Positions 9,361 to 19,200 of a stretch of 64,000 nucleotides of DNA are shown piece by piece. Every line of letters starts with the position of its first letter. The first letter of the stretch is position 1. The DNA is taken from contig NZ_DLFW01000009.1 in the NCBI RefSeq assembly GCF_002482385.1, positions 21,863-85,862 of the forward strand, given 5' to 3'. The translations under genes were made by a program, and so were the position numbers. The notes beneath the pieces are model-generated. The model ran no database searches. It saw only the letters and a program-made list of their open reading frames with translations, and was not told where the DNA came from. Source of the DNA: Dysgonomonas sp. UBA7710. Its GTDB lineage: Bacteria; Bacteroidota; Bacteroidia; Bacteroidales; Dysgonomonadaceae.

Positions 9361-11046
9361 ATGAAATACTATTATTTACCAGCCCTGCTGCTGGCTGTTA
9401 TAAGTTGGGGTACGTCTTGTACGGATAGCCGGACGGAGAATAAATACGCATATCTCTACAAAGACTTGCCATTCGAAATGCCCTCATTTTCTCCTCCCGT
9501 GTTTCCGGATAATGAAGTATCTATCAGAGATTACGGAGGAATAGGCGATGGTACCGGATTGAATACTGAGGCCTTTAAGAACGCGATTGAGGCACTTTCC
9601 CAAAAAGGAGGAGGCCGTCTGATTATTCCTTCGGGAATATGGTTTACAGGGCCTATTGTTCTGAAAAGCAATATCAATCTCCATTTGGAAGACCGCGCTA
9701 TCGTGTTATTTTCTCCCGACAAGGATTTATATCCGCTGGTGGAAACTTCGTTCGAAGGTTTGGATACCCGCAGATGTCAGTCGCCGGTTTCGGGAAAAGA
9801 TCTGGAAAATGTAGCAATAACAGGAAGTGGGGCTATCGACGGGAACGGCCATTACTGGCGGCCGTTGAAAAAGCAGAAAGTTCCGGAAAGTCTCTGGAAA
9901 AAAGCGACTTCCAATGGCGGCGCATTTAAACGGGACGATTACTGGATGCCTTCGGCCCAGTATCTGCACGGGGATACTATCAGCGACATGAATGTTCCCC
10001 GCCATTTGAAAACTGAAGAAGAATGGGCTTCGGTAAAGGATTTCTTACGTCCTGTAATGGTAAGTCTGCAAAATTGCAGGAATGTATATCTGCAAGGCGT
10101 TATCTTCCAGAATTCCCCTGCATGGAATATACATCCGCTGCTGTGCGAAAATATAATTATAGACGGAGTACAGGTGCGCAATCCTTCTTATGCACAGAAT
10201 GGGGATGGTCTGGATCTGGAATCGTGTAAAAATGCTATTATAGTAAACTCCACCTTCGATGTGGGAGATGACGGAATCTGCATCAAGTCGGGTAAAGATG
10301 AAGACGGACGCAGAAGAAACCGTCCTTGCGAGAATGTGATAGTTGACAATTGTACTGTCTTCAAAGGTCACGGCGGATTTGTAGTAGGTAGTGAAATGTC
10401 GGGAGGAGTGCGTAATGTATCTGTGTCTAGTTGCCAGTTTCTGGGTACAGATGTAGGGCTTCGTTTTAAAAGCAGCAGAGGACGGGGCGGAATTGTAGAG
10501 AATATTTATATTTCAAACATCAGCATGTTCGATATTGCGACAGAACCGCTTCTGTTCAATCTTTATTATGGAGGAAAATCTGCCGTAGAAACGCTCGAAG
10601 AAGGGATTACCCAGCCCCGGGAGGAAGTTTTCCCTCCTGTGGATGAAACCACGCCTACATTCAGGAATATTTATATAAAAGATGTGATTTGCAGTAAGGC
10701 ACGCCGGGCTATGTATTTCTACGGATTACCCGAGCATCATATAGAAAATGTCAATATAGAGAATGTGACTGTTCATTCGCAGGTAGGCGCGGAGTTGATG
10801 GAGTCCGAGAATATCAGGTTGAAGAACGTAAATATTTATTCGGAGCAAGCACCTGCATTGTTACTTAGAAATGTGAAGAATGTGAGTGTGGAAGGCTTTA
10901 ATACAGATGAGAGCTTAGAGACAATTTTTGAAATCGCGGGAAACAGGTCCCAAAATATAAACTTCTCATCATTTTATGGAGAAGATAAATTAAAAACCGG
11001 AAAGGATACTCGACCGGATATTGTAAAACTGAATAAACCGGATTAA
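9361..11046 (+). CDS. GH28 polygalacturonase-family lipoprotein
   Basis: A 561-residue beta-helix protein with a lipoprotein signal (cleavage before Cys in SWGTSC). GH28 enzymes hydrolyse alpha-galacturonosyl links with inversion. The family's conserved sites are visible: NGDGLDLES with Asp282, the acidic pair in GDDGICIKSG at Asp303/Asp304, GHGGFVVGSEMSGG with His337, and RFKSSRGRGG. The segment WKKATSNGGAFKRDDYWMPS near residues 180-200 is typical of Bacteroidetes exo-acting GH28 proteins that form a more enclosed active site, which suggests release of single galacturonates. That is inference. It lies 17 bases behind the first GH105 gene. Confidence 0.93.
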   Translation: MKYYYLPALLLAVISWGTSCTDSRTENKYAYLYKDLPFEMPSFSPPVFPDNEVSIRDYGGIGDGTGLNTEAFKNAIEALSQKGGGRLIIPSGIWFTGPIVLKSNINLHLEDRAIVLFSPDKDLYPLVETSFEGLDTRRCQSPVSGKDLENVAITGSGAIDGNGHYWRPLKKQKVPESLWKKATSNGGAFKRDDYWMPSAQYLHGDTISDMNVPRHLKTEEEWASVKDFLRPVMVSLQNCRNVYLQGVIFQNSPAWNIHPLLCENIIIDGVQVRNPSYAQNGDGLDLESCKNAIIVNSTFDVGDDGICIKSGKDEDGRRRNRPCENVIVDNCTVFKGHGGFVVGSEMSGGVRNVSVSSCQFLGTDVGLRFKSSRGRGGIVENIYISNISMFDIATEPLLFNLYYGGKSAVETLEEGITQPREEVFPPVDETTPTFRNIYIKDVICSKARRAMYFYGLPEHHIENVNIENVTVHSQVGAELMESENIRLKNVNIYSEQAPALLLRNVKNVSVEGFNTDESLETIFEIAGNRSQNINFSSFYGEDKLKTGKDTRPDIVKLNKPD

Positions 11047-11116
11047 GTTGCAGGCTCTTTGATTGCTTTGAAAAGCATAAAAAATAAATTAGTTGCGATA
11101 AAAAACGTATTATAGT

Positions 11117-12433
11117 ATGAGAAAGATAATCTTAGCCTTATTCTTTTGTGCAGTTGTGAATTTGCAACTTTCTGCAAAAGATGTATTTCCTGACGGATCA
11201 CCTGTTCCTGAATGGTTCAGGCAGAATGAAGTTGCAGACATCAAAACATTAGGTATGACTTACCGGATTACAGATTATGGAGTAGTAAATGACAGTACCA
11301 TAATACAGACGGAGGAAATTCAGTCTGTTATAGATAAAGCTTTTCAGGCAGGTGGCGGGGTAATCCTTATCCCGAAAGGAACATTCCTGAGCGGCTCCCT
11401 TTTCTTTAAACCCGGAACACATCTGTATTTAGAAGAAGATGCAGTATTAAAGGGAAGCGATGATATCAGCAATTTTCCTGTCCTGCCAACCAGAATAGAA
11501 GGGCAAAGCATAAAATATTTTGCAGCACTGGTCAATGCCGATCATGTGGACGGATTTACTATCACGGGAAAGGGAACTATCGATGGTAACGGATTGCGGT
11601 ATTGGAAATCTTTCTGGCTGCGCAGGGAGGTCAATCCCAAATGTACAAATATAGAAGAGCTGCGTCCGCGCCTGGTTTATATTTCGAACAGTAAAAACGT
11701 GCAGTTATCGGATGTCAGGCTGGTTAATTCTCCGTTCTGGACTACACACCTTTATAAATGCGAAAATGTCAAGTTGCTGAATCTGTATATTTATTCTCCG
11801 AAAGAACCTGTAAGAGCGCCAAGTACGGACGGTGTAGATATAGATGTATGCACCAATGTGCATATCAAAAATTGCTATCTGTCGGTGAATGACGATGCGG
11901 TTGCCCTGAAAGGTGGAAAAGGGCCGAAGGCAGATAAAGATCCGGATAACGGGGCAAATCATAATATAATAATAGAAGATTGTACTTACGGATTTTGCCA
12001 TGCCGTGTTAACACTCGGCAGCGAGTCCATTCACAATCGCAATATCATTCTTCGCCACTGTAATATAAATAGCGCCAAACGCCTTCTGTGGTTGAAAATG
12101 CGTCCCGATACTCCTCAGAAATATGAGTATATTTTAGTTGAAAATATCAAGGGGGACGCGGACAGCTTCTTGTATGTAAGGCCCTGGGTACAGTTTTTTG
12201 ACCTGAAGGGAGAAAAAGAAATTCCCTTTTCATATTCGGACCATGTAACCATGCGCAATATTACTCTGGAGTGCGCCTCGTTCTTCGATGTACAGAAATC
12301 GGACCGGTACGGTTTGTCGGACTTTACTTTTGAAAATCTGGATATCCGGGCTGAGAAGGCACTTGATATTCATTCTGATTTTGTAACCGATTTCACTTTG
12401 AAAAATGTAAAAGTAAATGGTAAAGAGCAATAA
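11117..12433 (+). CDS. GH28-family pectin hydrolase
   Basis: A 438-residue secreted protein (signal peptide MRKIILALFFCAVVNLQLSA) of the GH28 beta-helix family. The acidic sites are STDGVDIDVC (Asp238) and NDDAVALKGG (Asp259/Asp260). The usual GHG histidine motif is altered to FCHAVLTLGSE (His295), and the basic site reads LWLKMRPDT. These changes set it apart from the GH28 lipoprotein just upstream and fit a different substrate such as a rhamnogalacturonan or a substituted galacturonan. It is separated from its neighbours by 70 and 146 bases, the latter holding a possible RNA structure, but all lie on the same strand and likely on one transcript. Confidence 0.9.
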   Translation: MRKIILALFFCAVVNLQLSAKDVFPDGSPVPEWFRQNEVADIKTLGMTYRITDYGVVNDSTIIQTEEIQSVIDKAFQAGGGVILIPKGTFLSGSLFFKPGTHLYLEEDAVLKGSDDISNFPVLPTRIEGQSIKYFAALVNADHVDGFTITGKGTIDGNGLRYWKSFWLRREVNPKCTNIEELRPRLVYISNSKNVQLSDVRLVNSPFWTTHLYKCENVKLLNLYIYSPKEPVRAPSTDGVDIDVCTNVHIKNCYLSVNDDAVALKGGKGPKADKDPDNGANHNIIIEDCTYGFCHAVLTLGSESIHNRNIILRHCNINSAKRLLWLKMRPDTPQKYEYILVENIKGDADSFLYVRPWVQFFDLKGEKEIPFSYSDHVTMRNITLECASFFDVQKSDRYGLSDFTFENLDIRAEKALDIHSDFVTDFTLKNVKVNGKEQ

Positions 12434-12463
12434 TATATAAAAATATAAGAGTATCAAAAGACC

Positions 12464-12529
12464 ATAATGTAAATGAATGGTAAAACTGTTACCCATGACA
12501 CCTGCCGGTCACAAGGTAGATTACATTAT
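12464..12529 (+). other. Structured intercistronic element between GH28 and GH105 genes
   Basis: A 9-bp outer stem (ATAATGTAA at 12464-12472 with TTACATTAT at 12521-12529) closes a 48-nt interior that contains a second stem (GGTAA 12479-12483 with TTACC 12489-12493, extendable by AT pairs) and a weak third one around ACCTGCCGGT. The layout is like a three-way junction. It may be a processing or stability element. It has no T-loop or CCA features of a tRNA. Confidence 0.3.
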
Positions 12530-12579
12530 ACGAAAAGATTCGAAACATTAACAGATAAACAATAAAAAATTATTATAAG

Positions 12580-13875
12580 ATGAATGTAAAAAGAATATTG
12601 TGCTTTGTATTTGGAGTGTTTTGTCTGGTTCCTGCTTTTTCACAGGCCACCCTCCCACCCGGGAAGTTAGCGACAGTTATTGCAGAACGTATTATATCGG
12701 AAACACCTTATACTTTTGTAAATACCAGAACAAGGCAAACTTATGCCAGCCTTAAAAATATTCCTGTGACACAGGATATTCAGGTTGCCAGTGAATACAA
12801 CGAATGGCATTATACCAATGGTGTTTTGAATATGGCTCTTTTAGAACTCGCAGATAAGACGGGTGATAAGAAGTATCAGGATTATGTTTTCAAAAATATG
12901 GACTTCGTATTCGACAAAGATAATCTGGGTTTCTTCGAAAAACAATATAAAGAAGCATTCGAAAACGGAGGGTGGCGTGCCATCCGTAATTTGAGCTGGC
13001 ATATGATATTCCGTAACAAACGTTTGGATGATAACGGGCCTATGGGCGCAAGCCTTATCGAATTGGTGATGAGAAGGCCTACCCCGGTATTTATGAATTA
13101 TGTGAATATTACAGCCGAACATCTGCTGTATGCAGAACCTCGTCTGGGAGACGGAACAATAGCGCGTATATGGCCCCATGAAAACACTATCTGGGCAGAC
13201 GACCTGTTTATGGGAATATCCTTCCTTTGCCGCATGGGTAAGATGACAGGCGATGTCAGGTATTTCGATGATGCGGCCAACCAGGTATTGAATTACCACA
13301 AATATCTATGGGACGACAGGAGAGAAATATATTACCACTGTTATCATACAGATGTAAAAGAGCATGGAGTCGCGCATTGGTCGAGGGCAAATGGCTGGAT
13401 GTTGATGGCTCAGGCGGATTTGTTAACTATGATGCCTGAGAATCATCCGAAGCGTGATGCCGTTATTGAGAATTTTAACCGTCAGGTGAAAGGTGTCCTG
13501 CAATATCAGGGTAAAAATGGATTGTGGCATCAGGTATTGGATAAAACAGACTCGTATGAGGAGATAACCGGAACAGCTATGTTTGTTTTCGGTATTGCCA
13601 GAGGTGTACGCGAAGGCTGGATTAATAAGGATTATATCTATGCCGCTGAGCAGGGGTTGAAGGGGATGATGACTAAAATGACGGATAGGGGCGACGTAAC
13701 AGCCATATGTGTAGGGACAGGAATTATGCCGTCCTTAACGTTCTATTACAATCGTAAAACGCAGGAAAACGCCCCGATGGGTGAAGGGCCTGTACTGAGG
13801 GCGCTGATAGAAATGTCGGATGCTAAGAAATATTCTGAAATATCTGCAGATGTACAATATGATAAAATACATTAA
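12580..13875 (+). CDS. GH105-family unsaturated uronyl hydrolase, second copy
   Basis: A 431-residue secreted protein (signal ending VPAFSQ) distantly related to the GH105 gene at 8189. The signature TIWADDLFMGISFLCRM has the expected catalytic Asp at residue 207. HYTNGVLNMALLELADKTGD, AHWSRANGWMLMAQADLL and GLWHQVLDKTDSYEEITGTA also fit the family. About 50 residues near positions 105-160 (FFEKQYKEAFENGGWRAIRN onward) are extra compared with the first copy and resemble the larger GH105 subgroup that lines the active site with additional loops. Two GH105 genes in one locus suggest two classes of unsaturated product. The 3' end overlaps the candidate start (13859) of the small GG-leader peptide. 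Confidence 0.88.
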   Translation: MNVKRILCFVFGVFCLVPAFSQATLPPGKLATVIAERIISETPYTFVNTRTRQTYASLKNIPVTQDIQVASEYNEWHYTNGVLNMALLELADKTGDKKYQDYVFKNMDFVFDKDNLGFFEKQYKEAFENGGWRAIRNLSWHMIFRNKRLDDNGPMGASLIELVMRRPTPVFMNYVNITAEHLLYAEPRLGDGTIARIWPHENTIWADDLFMGISFLCRMGKMTGDVRYFDDAANQVLNYHKYLWDDRREIYYHCYHTDVKEHGVAHWSRANGWMLMAQADLLTMMPENHPKRDAVIENFNRQVKGVLQYQGKNGLWHQVLDKTDSYEEITGTAMFVFGIARGVREGWINKDYIYAAEQGLKGMMTKMTDRGDVTAICVGTGIMPSLTFYYNRKTQENAPMGEGPVLRALIEMSDAKKYSEISADVQYDKIH

Positions 13876-13904
13876 AAAAAGAAGTAATTACTTCTTTATC
13901 GAAT

Positions 13905-14165
13905 ATGAAAATGAATCATATTCGAGGAGGAAGTGTTATTGTTAGAGTTACAGTCCAGGATAACTGTATTAAACCTTCGGGATACAGTGTATGTGAAACT
14001 AATGTTTGTGTAGAATCACTTGCTTGTGGAGGTGGGTTCCCTACAAACAATGAGCTATGTCCGGTAATAAGACCAGATACAGAGTATGGATGTGGATACA
14101 GCCACGAATGCGTAATAAAGGATACAGGTACATGTGATACCCTCCAAGAATGTCATACAATATAA
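13905..14165 (+). CDS. GG-leader, Cys-rich RiPP-like precursor peptide with frame-disrupted leader
   Basis: The frame is open from 13866 but has no ATG before 13905. Read from 13866 it gives KKEVITSLSNMKMNHIRGG, which closely matches the leader of the Bacteroidales GG natural-product precursor family (TIGR04149-like). The core after GG is about 76 residues with nine Cys spread along it and several Thr/Ser. The natural start would be ATG 13859, inside the 3' end of the GH105 gene, but that ATG is one base out of frame. Removing one A from the A7 run at 13874-13880 would join them without affecting the GH105 stop. The leader-coding DNA also holds a perfect 20-bp palindrome (13878-13897) and a 9-bp stem (13900-13908 with 13916-13924). 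No maturase, protease or exporter gene is in the window. With the ATG at 13905 the protein would have only a 9-residue leader. Confidence 0.55.
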   Translation: MKMNHIRGGSVIVRVTVQDNCIKPSGYSVCETNVCVESLACGGGFPTNNELCPVIRPDTEYGCGYSHECVIKDTGTCDTLQECHTI

Positions 14166-14239
14166 AGAGATCAATCTCTATTGGTTTCATATGATAAATA
14201 TTTTGTATATATGTGATATAGTGACACTACTCTAAGAAA

Positions 14240-14269
14240 AACTCCCTTATATACGAATATGAGGGAGTT
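14240..14269 (+). terminator. Hairpin terminator after the GG-leader peptide
   Basis: The stem AACTCCCT (14240-14247) pairs with AGGGAGTT (14262-14269); an inner ATAT/ATAT pairing extends it. It ends the pectin operon plus peptide. The rest of the 315-base gap to the sigma gene is AT-rich and carries only the promoter noted next. Confidence 0.6.
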
Positions 14270-14418
14270 CCTTGTATATTATATGCAAGTTCCGATTTAT
14301 CATGGCCCTGTTCCGGATATATCTTTCAAAGCCAATAAATTATTCACCTTAAACCTCAATTGTAATGAATGATTTATATTGGGTGTTTATTGAACATTCC
14401 CTTTCTATTTTTCAGATA

Positions 14419-14451
14419 TTGTCCTGGTTTCTTACAATTTTTGTATATTTG
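14419..14451 (+). promoter_or_regulatory. Bacteroidota-type promoter of the sigma factor gene
   Basis: TATATTTG at 14444-14451 is a perfect -7 box (TAnnTTTG). TTG at 14419-14421 sits 22 bases before it as a possible -33 element. Transcription would start near 14458, shortly before the ATG at 14481. Confidence 0.55.
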
Positions 14452-14480
14452 AGTTCTACAACCACCTAACCAGGATATTC

Positions 14481-15050
14481 ATGTTGAAAGATGAGTTAAT
14501 TATGCAAAACTTCAATGAACTGTTTTCCGTATATAGAAATCGTTTCATTCTTTTTGCCATTAGCTATGTCGACAACAAAGAAGTTGCAGAAGATATCGTT
14601 ATGGATAGTTTTATGTATTACTGGGAAAAACGTACAGAATTAGCCGATACATCAAATATACCCGGATATATACTCACCACAATAAAGCATAAATGCCTGA
14701 ATTATCTGAAACATAAGTTACATGTAGAAAAGACACACTCAGAAATTAAATCTCATCAAAGCAGGGTAACAGAATTAAATATCTCATCACTGGAAGCCTG
14801 TGAACCTCAAGAGCTGTTCGCAAGAGAACTTGAGGCTTTAATAATGGATACACTTAAACAATTGCCGGAACCCACCCGAACTATTTTCATAAAGAGCAGA
14901 CTTAACAATAAAACTTATAAAGAGATTGGATATGATTTGAATATTTCAGAAAAAAGTATTGAGTATCACTTAACTAAAGCGGTAAAAATACTAAAAGAAA
15001 ATCTTAAAGATTATCTCCATCTTCTCATATTGTTATCATTCTTCAAATAA
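14481..15050 (+). CDS. ECF-type sigma-70 factor
   Basis: A 189-residue RNA polymerase sigma factor of the extracytoplasmic-function class. Region 2 is at about residues 10-75 (FNELFSVYRNRFILFAISYV, KEVAEDIVMDSFMYYWEKR) and region 4 at about 115-180 (LPEPTRTIFIKSRLNNKTYK, ISEKSIEYHLTKAVKILKE). There is no long C-terminal extension. An in-frame Met at residue 8 could be the true start. It is followed by a FecR anti-sigma gene and a SusC with an STN domain, the usual transenvelope signalling set: ligand uptake by SusC relieves FecR and frees this factor to transcribe the locus. The sigma gene has its own promoter. Confidence 0.93.
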   Translation: MLKDELIMQNFNELFSVYRNRFILFAISYVDNKEVAEDIVMDSFMYYWEKRTELADTSNIPGYILTTIKHKCLNYLKHKLHVEKTHSEIKSHQSRVTELNISSLEACEPQELFARELEALIMDTLKQLPEPTRTIFIKSRLNNKTYKEIGYDLNISEKSIEYHLTKAVKILKENLKDYLHLLILLSFFK

Positions 15051-15119
15051 GAAAAAGTTAATATTAGTTAAATAAGCTAATCCTGACAGGGATTTGCCTT
15101 TTATAAATGCTTTATATAT

Positions 15120-16088
15120 ATGAACCAAGAATTTGACAAGAACATAATGTATAAGTTCTTTTCCCGGGATATCACAGCCGGTGAAGAACAAAGATTGTTG
15201 GATTGGATAGATGAGTCTGAGGATCATAGAGACATATTTTTATCCGAGAGGAAAATATACAACCAGTTAATTCTAAATATTGGAGAAAAAAATCTTATAG
15301 ATCCGATTAATACTGAAGAATACAACAAAGTCAGAAAAATACCGGTGTGGATAAAGGAAGTATTGAAGATATCCGCAGTAATCCTCTTGGTTTTAGGAAG
15401 TACATATTTCTTTAACAAGCATAAGTATAACAATTTGCAAACTCTTTCAAATGAGATTGTTTTACCGGCAGGAGAAAGAGTTAGCCTTACTCTTTCCGAT
15501 GGTACAAAAGTATGGGTGAATGCGAAATCAAAATTCACTTATCCTGCTTTGTTTGGAGAAAAAGAGAGACGGGTGCTCTTGGATGGTGAAGCCTTCTTTG
15601 ATGTGACAAGTAATAAGAAACTTCCTTTCATTGTGGAAACGCCGAAAGGAGAAGTAAAAGTATTAGGTACGGAATTTAATGTGGATGCTTACTCTCATTC
15701 TCCGAAGATGACTATATCATTATTTAAGGGTAAAGTTGAGTTTTCCGGCGTAATGTTACCGGAACCTGTTATATTGAGTGCTAACGAATATTTTGAAAGT
15801 ATAGATAATGAATACACCATAAAAATACTGGAAAATTATTCTGCTTCGATGTGGAAAGAGGGAATAATAGCATTTAAGGATACTCCGTTTACGGAACTTA
15901 TAAAAACCTTTGAGAAATATTACGATGTGAAAATCTATATCCAGAATCCGAATTTATCAGATACAGAGCTTACCGGAAAAATCCGAATCAATGACGGAAT
16001 AGAGCATGCTTTAAAAGTTATTCAGAAAAATGCAAACTTTAAATATCAGAGAGACAGTGAAGAGAATAATATTATATATATAAAGTAG
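15120..16088 (+). CDS. FecR-family anti-sigma factor
   Basis: A 322-residue inner-membrane protein. The N-terminal ~75 residues are cytoplasmic and would hold the sigma factor. One membrane segment (VLKISAVILLVLGSTYFF) lies near residues 80-97. The periplasmic FecR domain follows (LPAGERVSLTLSDGTKVWVN, GEAFFDVTSNKKLPFIVETP, LGTEFNVDAY), and a C-terminal DUF4974-type module (FKDTPFTELIKTFEKYYDVK to the end) is expected to contact the STN domain of SusC. It sits 69 bases behind the sigma gene and ahead of SusC. The assignment is secure from the conserved motifs and context. Confidence 0.94.
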   Translation: MNQEFDKNIMYKFFSRDITAGEEQRLLDWIDESEDHRDIFLSERKIYNQLILNIGEKNLIDPINTEEYNKVRKIPVWIKEVLKISAVILLVLGSTYFFNKHKYNNLQTLSNEIVLPAGERVSLTLSDGTKVWVNAKSKFTYPALFGEKERRVLLDGEAFFDVTSNKKLPFIVETPKGEVKVLGTEFNVDAYSHSPKMTISLFKGKVEFSGVMLPEPVILSANEYFESIDNEYTIKILENYSASMWKEGIIAFKDTPFTELIKTFEKYYDVKIYIQNPNLSDTELTGKIRINDGIEHALKVIQKNANFKYQRDSEENNIIYIK

Positions 16089-16167
16089 AAAAACACTGAT
16101 TATTAACCTAAAAATCTAATCGCCTATGAAAAAATGAAAAACCTGAAAAACATTAGAATCTAAAAAA

Positions 16168-16193
16168 TCTGTCGATGCGACCACACCGACAGA
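16168..16193 (+). other. Hairpin in the leader of the SusC gene
   Basis: TCTGTCG (16168-16174) pairs perfectly with CGACAGA (16187-16193) across a 12-nt loop in the 160-base gap between fecR and susC. An A/T-rich stretch with TTTT follows. It may attenuate read-through from the regulatory genes or form part of the SusC mRNA leader. Confidence 0.35.
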
Positions 16194-16248
16194 TAAGAGA
16201 AAAAGATTTTATCATTATTTCCATAAAAACCTTTAACAATGTAAATAT

Positions 16249-19200
16249 ATGAAAATTATAACAAAAACAGATGTTTTTGCTACTAAAAACGTCTGTCATA
16301 AACAATTATTAAGAGTGATGAAACTTACTTCTTTCTTTTTAATCGTTTTTGTTTTTTGTCTAAATGCAGGGAATCTCAGTTCACAAAACATAAAGGTAAC
16401 CTTAAATCAAAAAAATGTCACGTTAGAAACAGTTTTAAACAAGATTGAATCTCAAACGGATTATTTATTTGTTTATGACAAGTCAATAAACAAAGACCGC
16501 ATCGTATCTGTAACGGAGACAGAACAAACATTAGCTGATGTTCTGGAAAATCTATTTAGATCTACCAATATTTCTTATTTTGTAGAAGGAACCAATATTG
16601 TCCTTAGCACAAAAAAAAGCGGATCGAAGGACACTCCTCAGCAGCAGCGTACTATAACAGGTACAGTTCGCGACGAAAATGGAGAGGCTATAATAGGTGC
16701 TTCGGTTTCCATAGAGGGAACAACCAAAGGAACCTTTTCAGATATTGACGGACGATTCGAAATTTCCCTGCCGGCCGGAACTTCAAAACTGGTCGTATCC
16801 TTCATCGGAATGGTAACATATGAATTTACTGTAGGTGCACAAAACAACTACAATATTATTCTTAAAAATGCAACCGTGACAATGGATGAAGTCGTAGTTA
16901 CAGCCTTAGGTATCAGAAGAGAAGAAAAGGCCCTTACTTATAACGTACAAGAAATCAAAGCTGAAGAATTAACGACCGTAAAAGATGCCAACTTTGTCAA
17001 TTCTCTTGCAGGTAAAGTTGCGGGTATTACCATCAATCAGAGCGCATCGGGTATAGGAGGTTCTTCCCGTGTAATAATGCGTGGAACCAAATCATTGCTT
17101 GGTGATAATAATGCGCTCTATGTTATAGACGGTATCCCGATTTATAACACAAAGAACGATCAGCCCGAAGCCGCTTACGAATCGCCCGATGGCGGAGACG
17201 GAGATGTCATGTCATTTCTCAATCCTGAAGATATCGAGTCCATATCTGTCCTGTCCGGGGCTGCCTCAGCCGCGTTATATGGCAGCCAGGGGGCGAACGG
17301 GGTTATCTTGGTAACGACAAAAAAAGGTAAAGAAGGCCGGGTACGGCTTAATTATTCGAATAGTACCATGTTTATGGCGCCATTCGTTAAACCTCAATTC
17401 CAAAATACTTATGGAACAAAGGGTACAGAATTTAATAGTTGGGGGGCAAAACTCGATAAACCGACATCATACGATCCCATGGACTTCTTCCAGACAGGAT
17501 ATACAGAAACAAATTCATTAAGTGTATCGGCAGGAAACCAGTATAACCAAACTTACGCTTCGGCATCAGCTCTTTTAGCCCGGGGGATTATCCCGAATAA
17601 TGATTTGAGACGTATAAACCTGACAGTCAATAATACTACCAGCTTAATTAAAGATAAGCTAACACTCGATCTCGGCTTTTCATATGCAACCCAAAAAGAT
17701 AAGAACATGTTGATTCAGGGGCAATATCACAATCCCCTCGTACCTCTTTACCTGTTTCCGAGAGGTGATGATATCAACAAGTATAAAGTATATGAAAGAT
17801 ATGATGAAGGCCGTAATTTCTCACTACAATACTGGCCATATGGTAATCAGGGTTTAGGAATGCAAAATCCGTACTGGATAGTTAACCGGGAAGCATTTGA
17901 AAACAAAACAGACAGGTATTCCATCAATGGCGCTCTGATTTATAAACCGGTAAACTGGCTGACATTGACCGGACGGGCATTGAGTACATTTACATCTAAC
18001 ACGTTTGAAAGAAAAATTTCCGCTTCGGCTGATCTGCTCTTTGCCTCCGAAAAAGGAAATTATATGCACAGGCAGACAAGCAATAAGCAGTTATATGCGG
18101 ATTTCTTGGCCACAGTTGACAAGCGGTTTAGTGATGATTTTAGCTTAACCGGAGTATTAGGAGCTTCCGTTCTCGACTTTAAATATCGTCAGAGCGGAGC
18201 CGAAGGCCACTTGAGTATAATCCCCGACTTTTTCTATTTAGGAAATTTAGACCTTACCCATCCCGAATCAAGACTTCTGCAGAATGATTATAACGAGCAG
18301 ACTCAATCTGTTTTCGCGACAGCCCAGTTAGGTTACAAGAGTATGCTTTATCTGGATCTGACTGCACGTAATGAATGGTCTTCCGCACTGGCATATACAG
18401 ACCACGGAACAGCTTTTTTCTATCCTTCTGTCGGCTTGTCGGGTATAATAAGTGAAATGACGGATTTAAGTTCCGTAGTCTCATTTCTGAAAGTAAGGGG
18501 GTCTTATAGTGAAGTGGGAAATGCCCCTATCAGATATATCACGATGATAAATTATGGACTGAAACAAAATGGCAGCCTCGATCTGCTCCCGTTTTATCCG
18601 GCCCGGGGTCTGAAGCCGGAAAGGACAAAAGCTTATGAAGTTGGGTTGAACACGAAGTTTTTGAATAATATGCTAAGGTTCGATATAACATATTACAATA
18701 CGAATACTTACAATCAGCTATTTAAAATCGATGCGTCTACGACTTCGGGCTTTTCCTACTATTATCTGAATGCCGGAAAAGTAAACAACCAGGGTGTAGA
18801 AATTTCATTAGGACTGGATAAAAGATGGAGGGATTTCCAATGGAGCTCAAACTTTACTTATACTCTGAACCGTAACAAAGTAAAGAAAATGGTAGCAGCC
18901 GGGACAATAGATCCGACAACTAACCAGCCAATGGAAAACGGAATGAATGAAATTATAGCCAGCGAACAGGATGCATACCGGATGGTAATAAAAGAAGGAG
19001 CCGCTATGGGAGATATCTATGTATATACACTAAAAAAAGATTTAAATGGAAATGTATATGTAGACCCGGTTAACGGAACTGTAAGCGCCGATACCAAAAA
19101 TTGGGTCAGAGCAGGAAATCCGGCTCCAAAATATAACCTTGGATTCCAGAATACCTTTAGCTATAAAGATTTTTCTCTGGGCTTTTTATTCGATGCCCGT

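Noticed and set aside
12464..12529. tRNA-like cloverleaf
   Set aside because: The outer stem is 9 bp, no T-loop sequence or anticodon arm of standard size is present; listed only as a structured element.
16089..16248. Riboswitch in the SusC leader
   Set aside because: Only one simple hairpin is present and none of the conserved cores of known riboswitches is seen.
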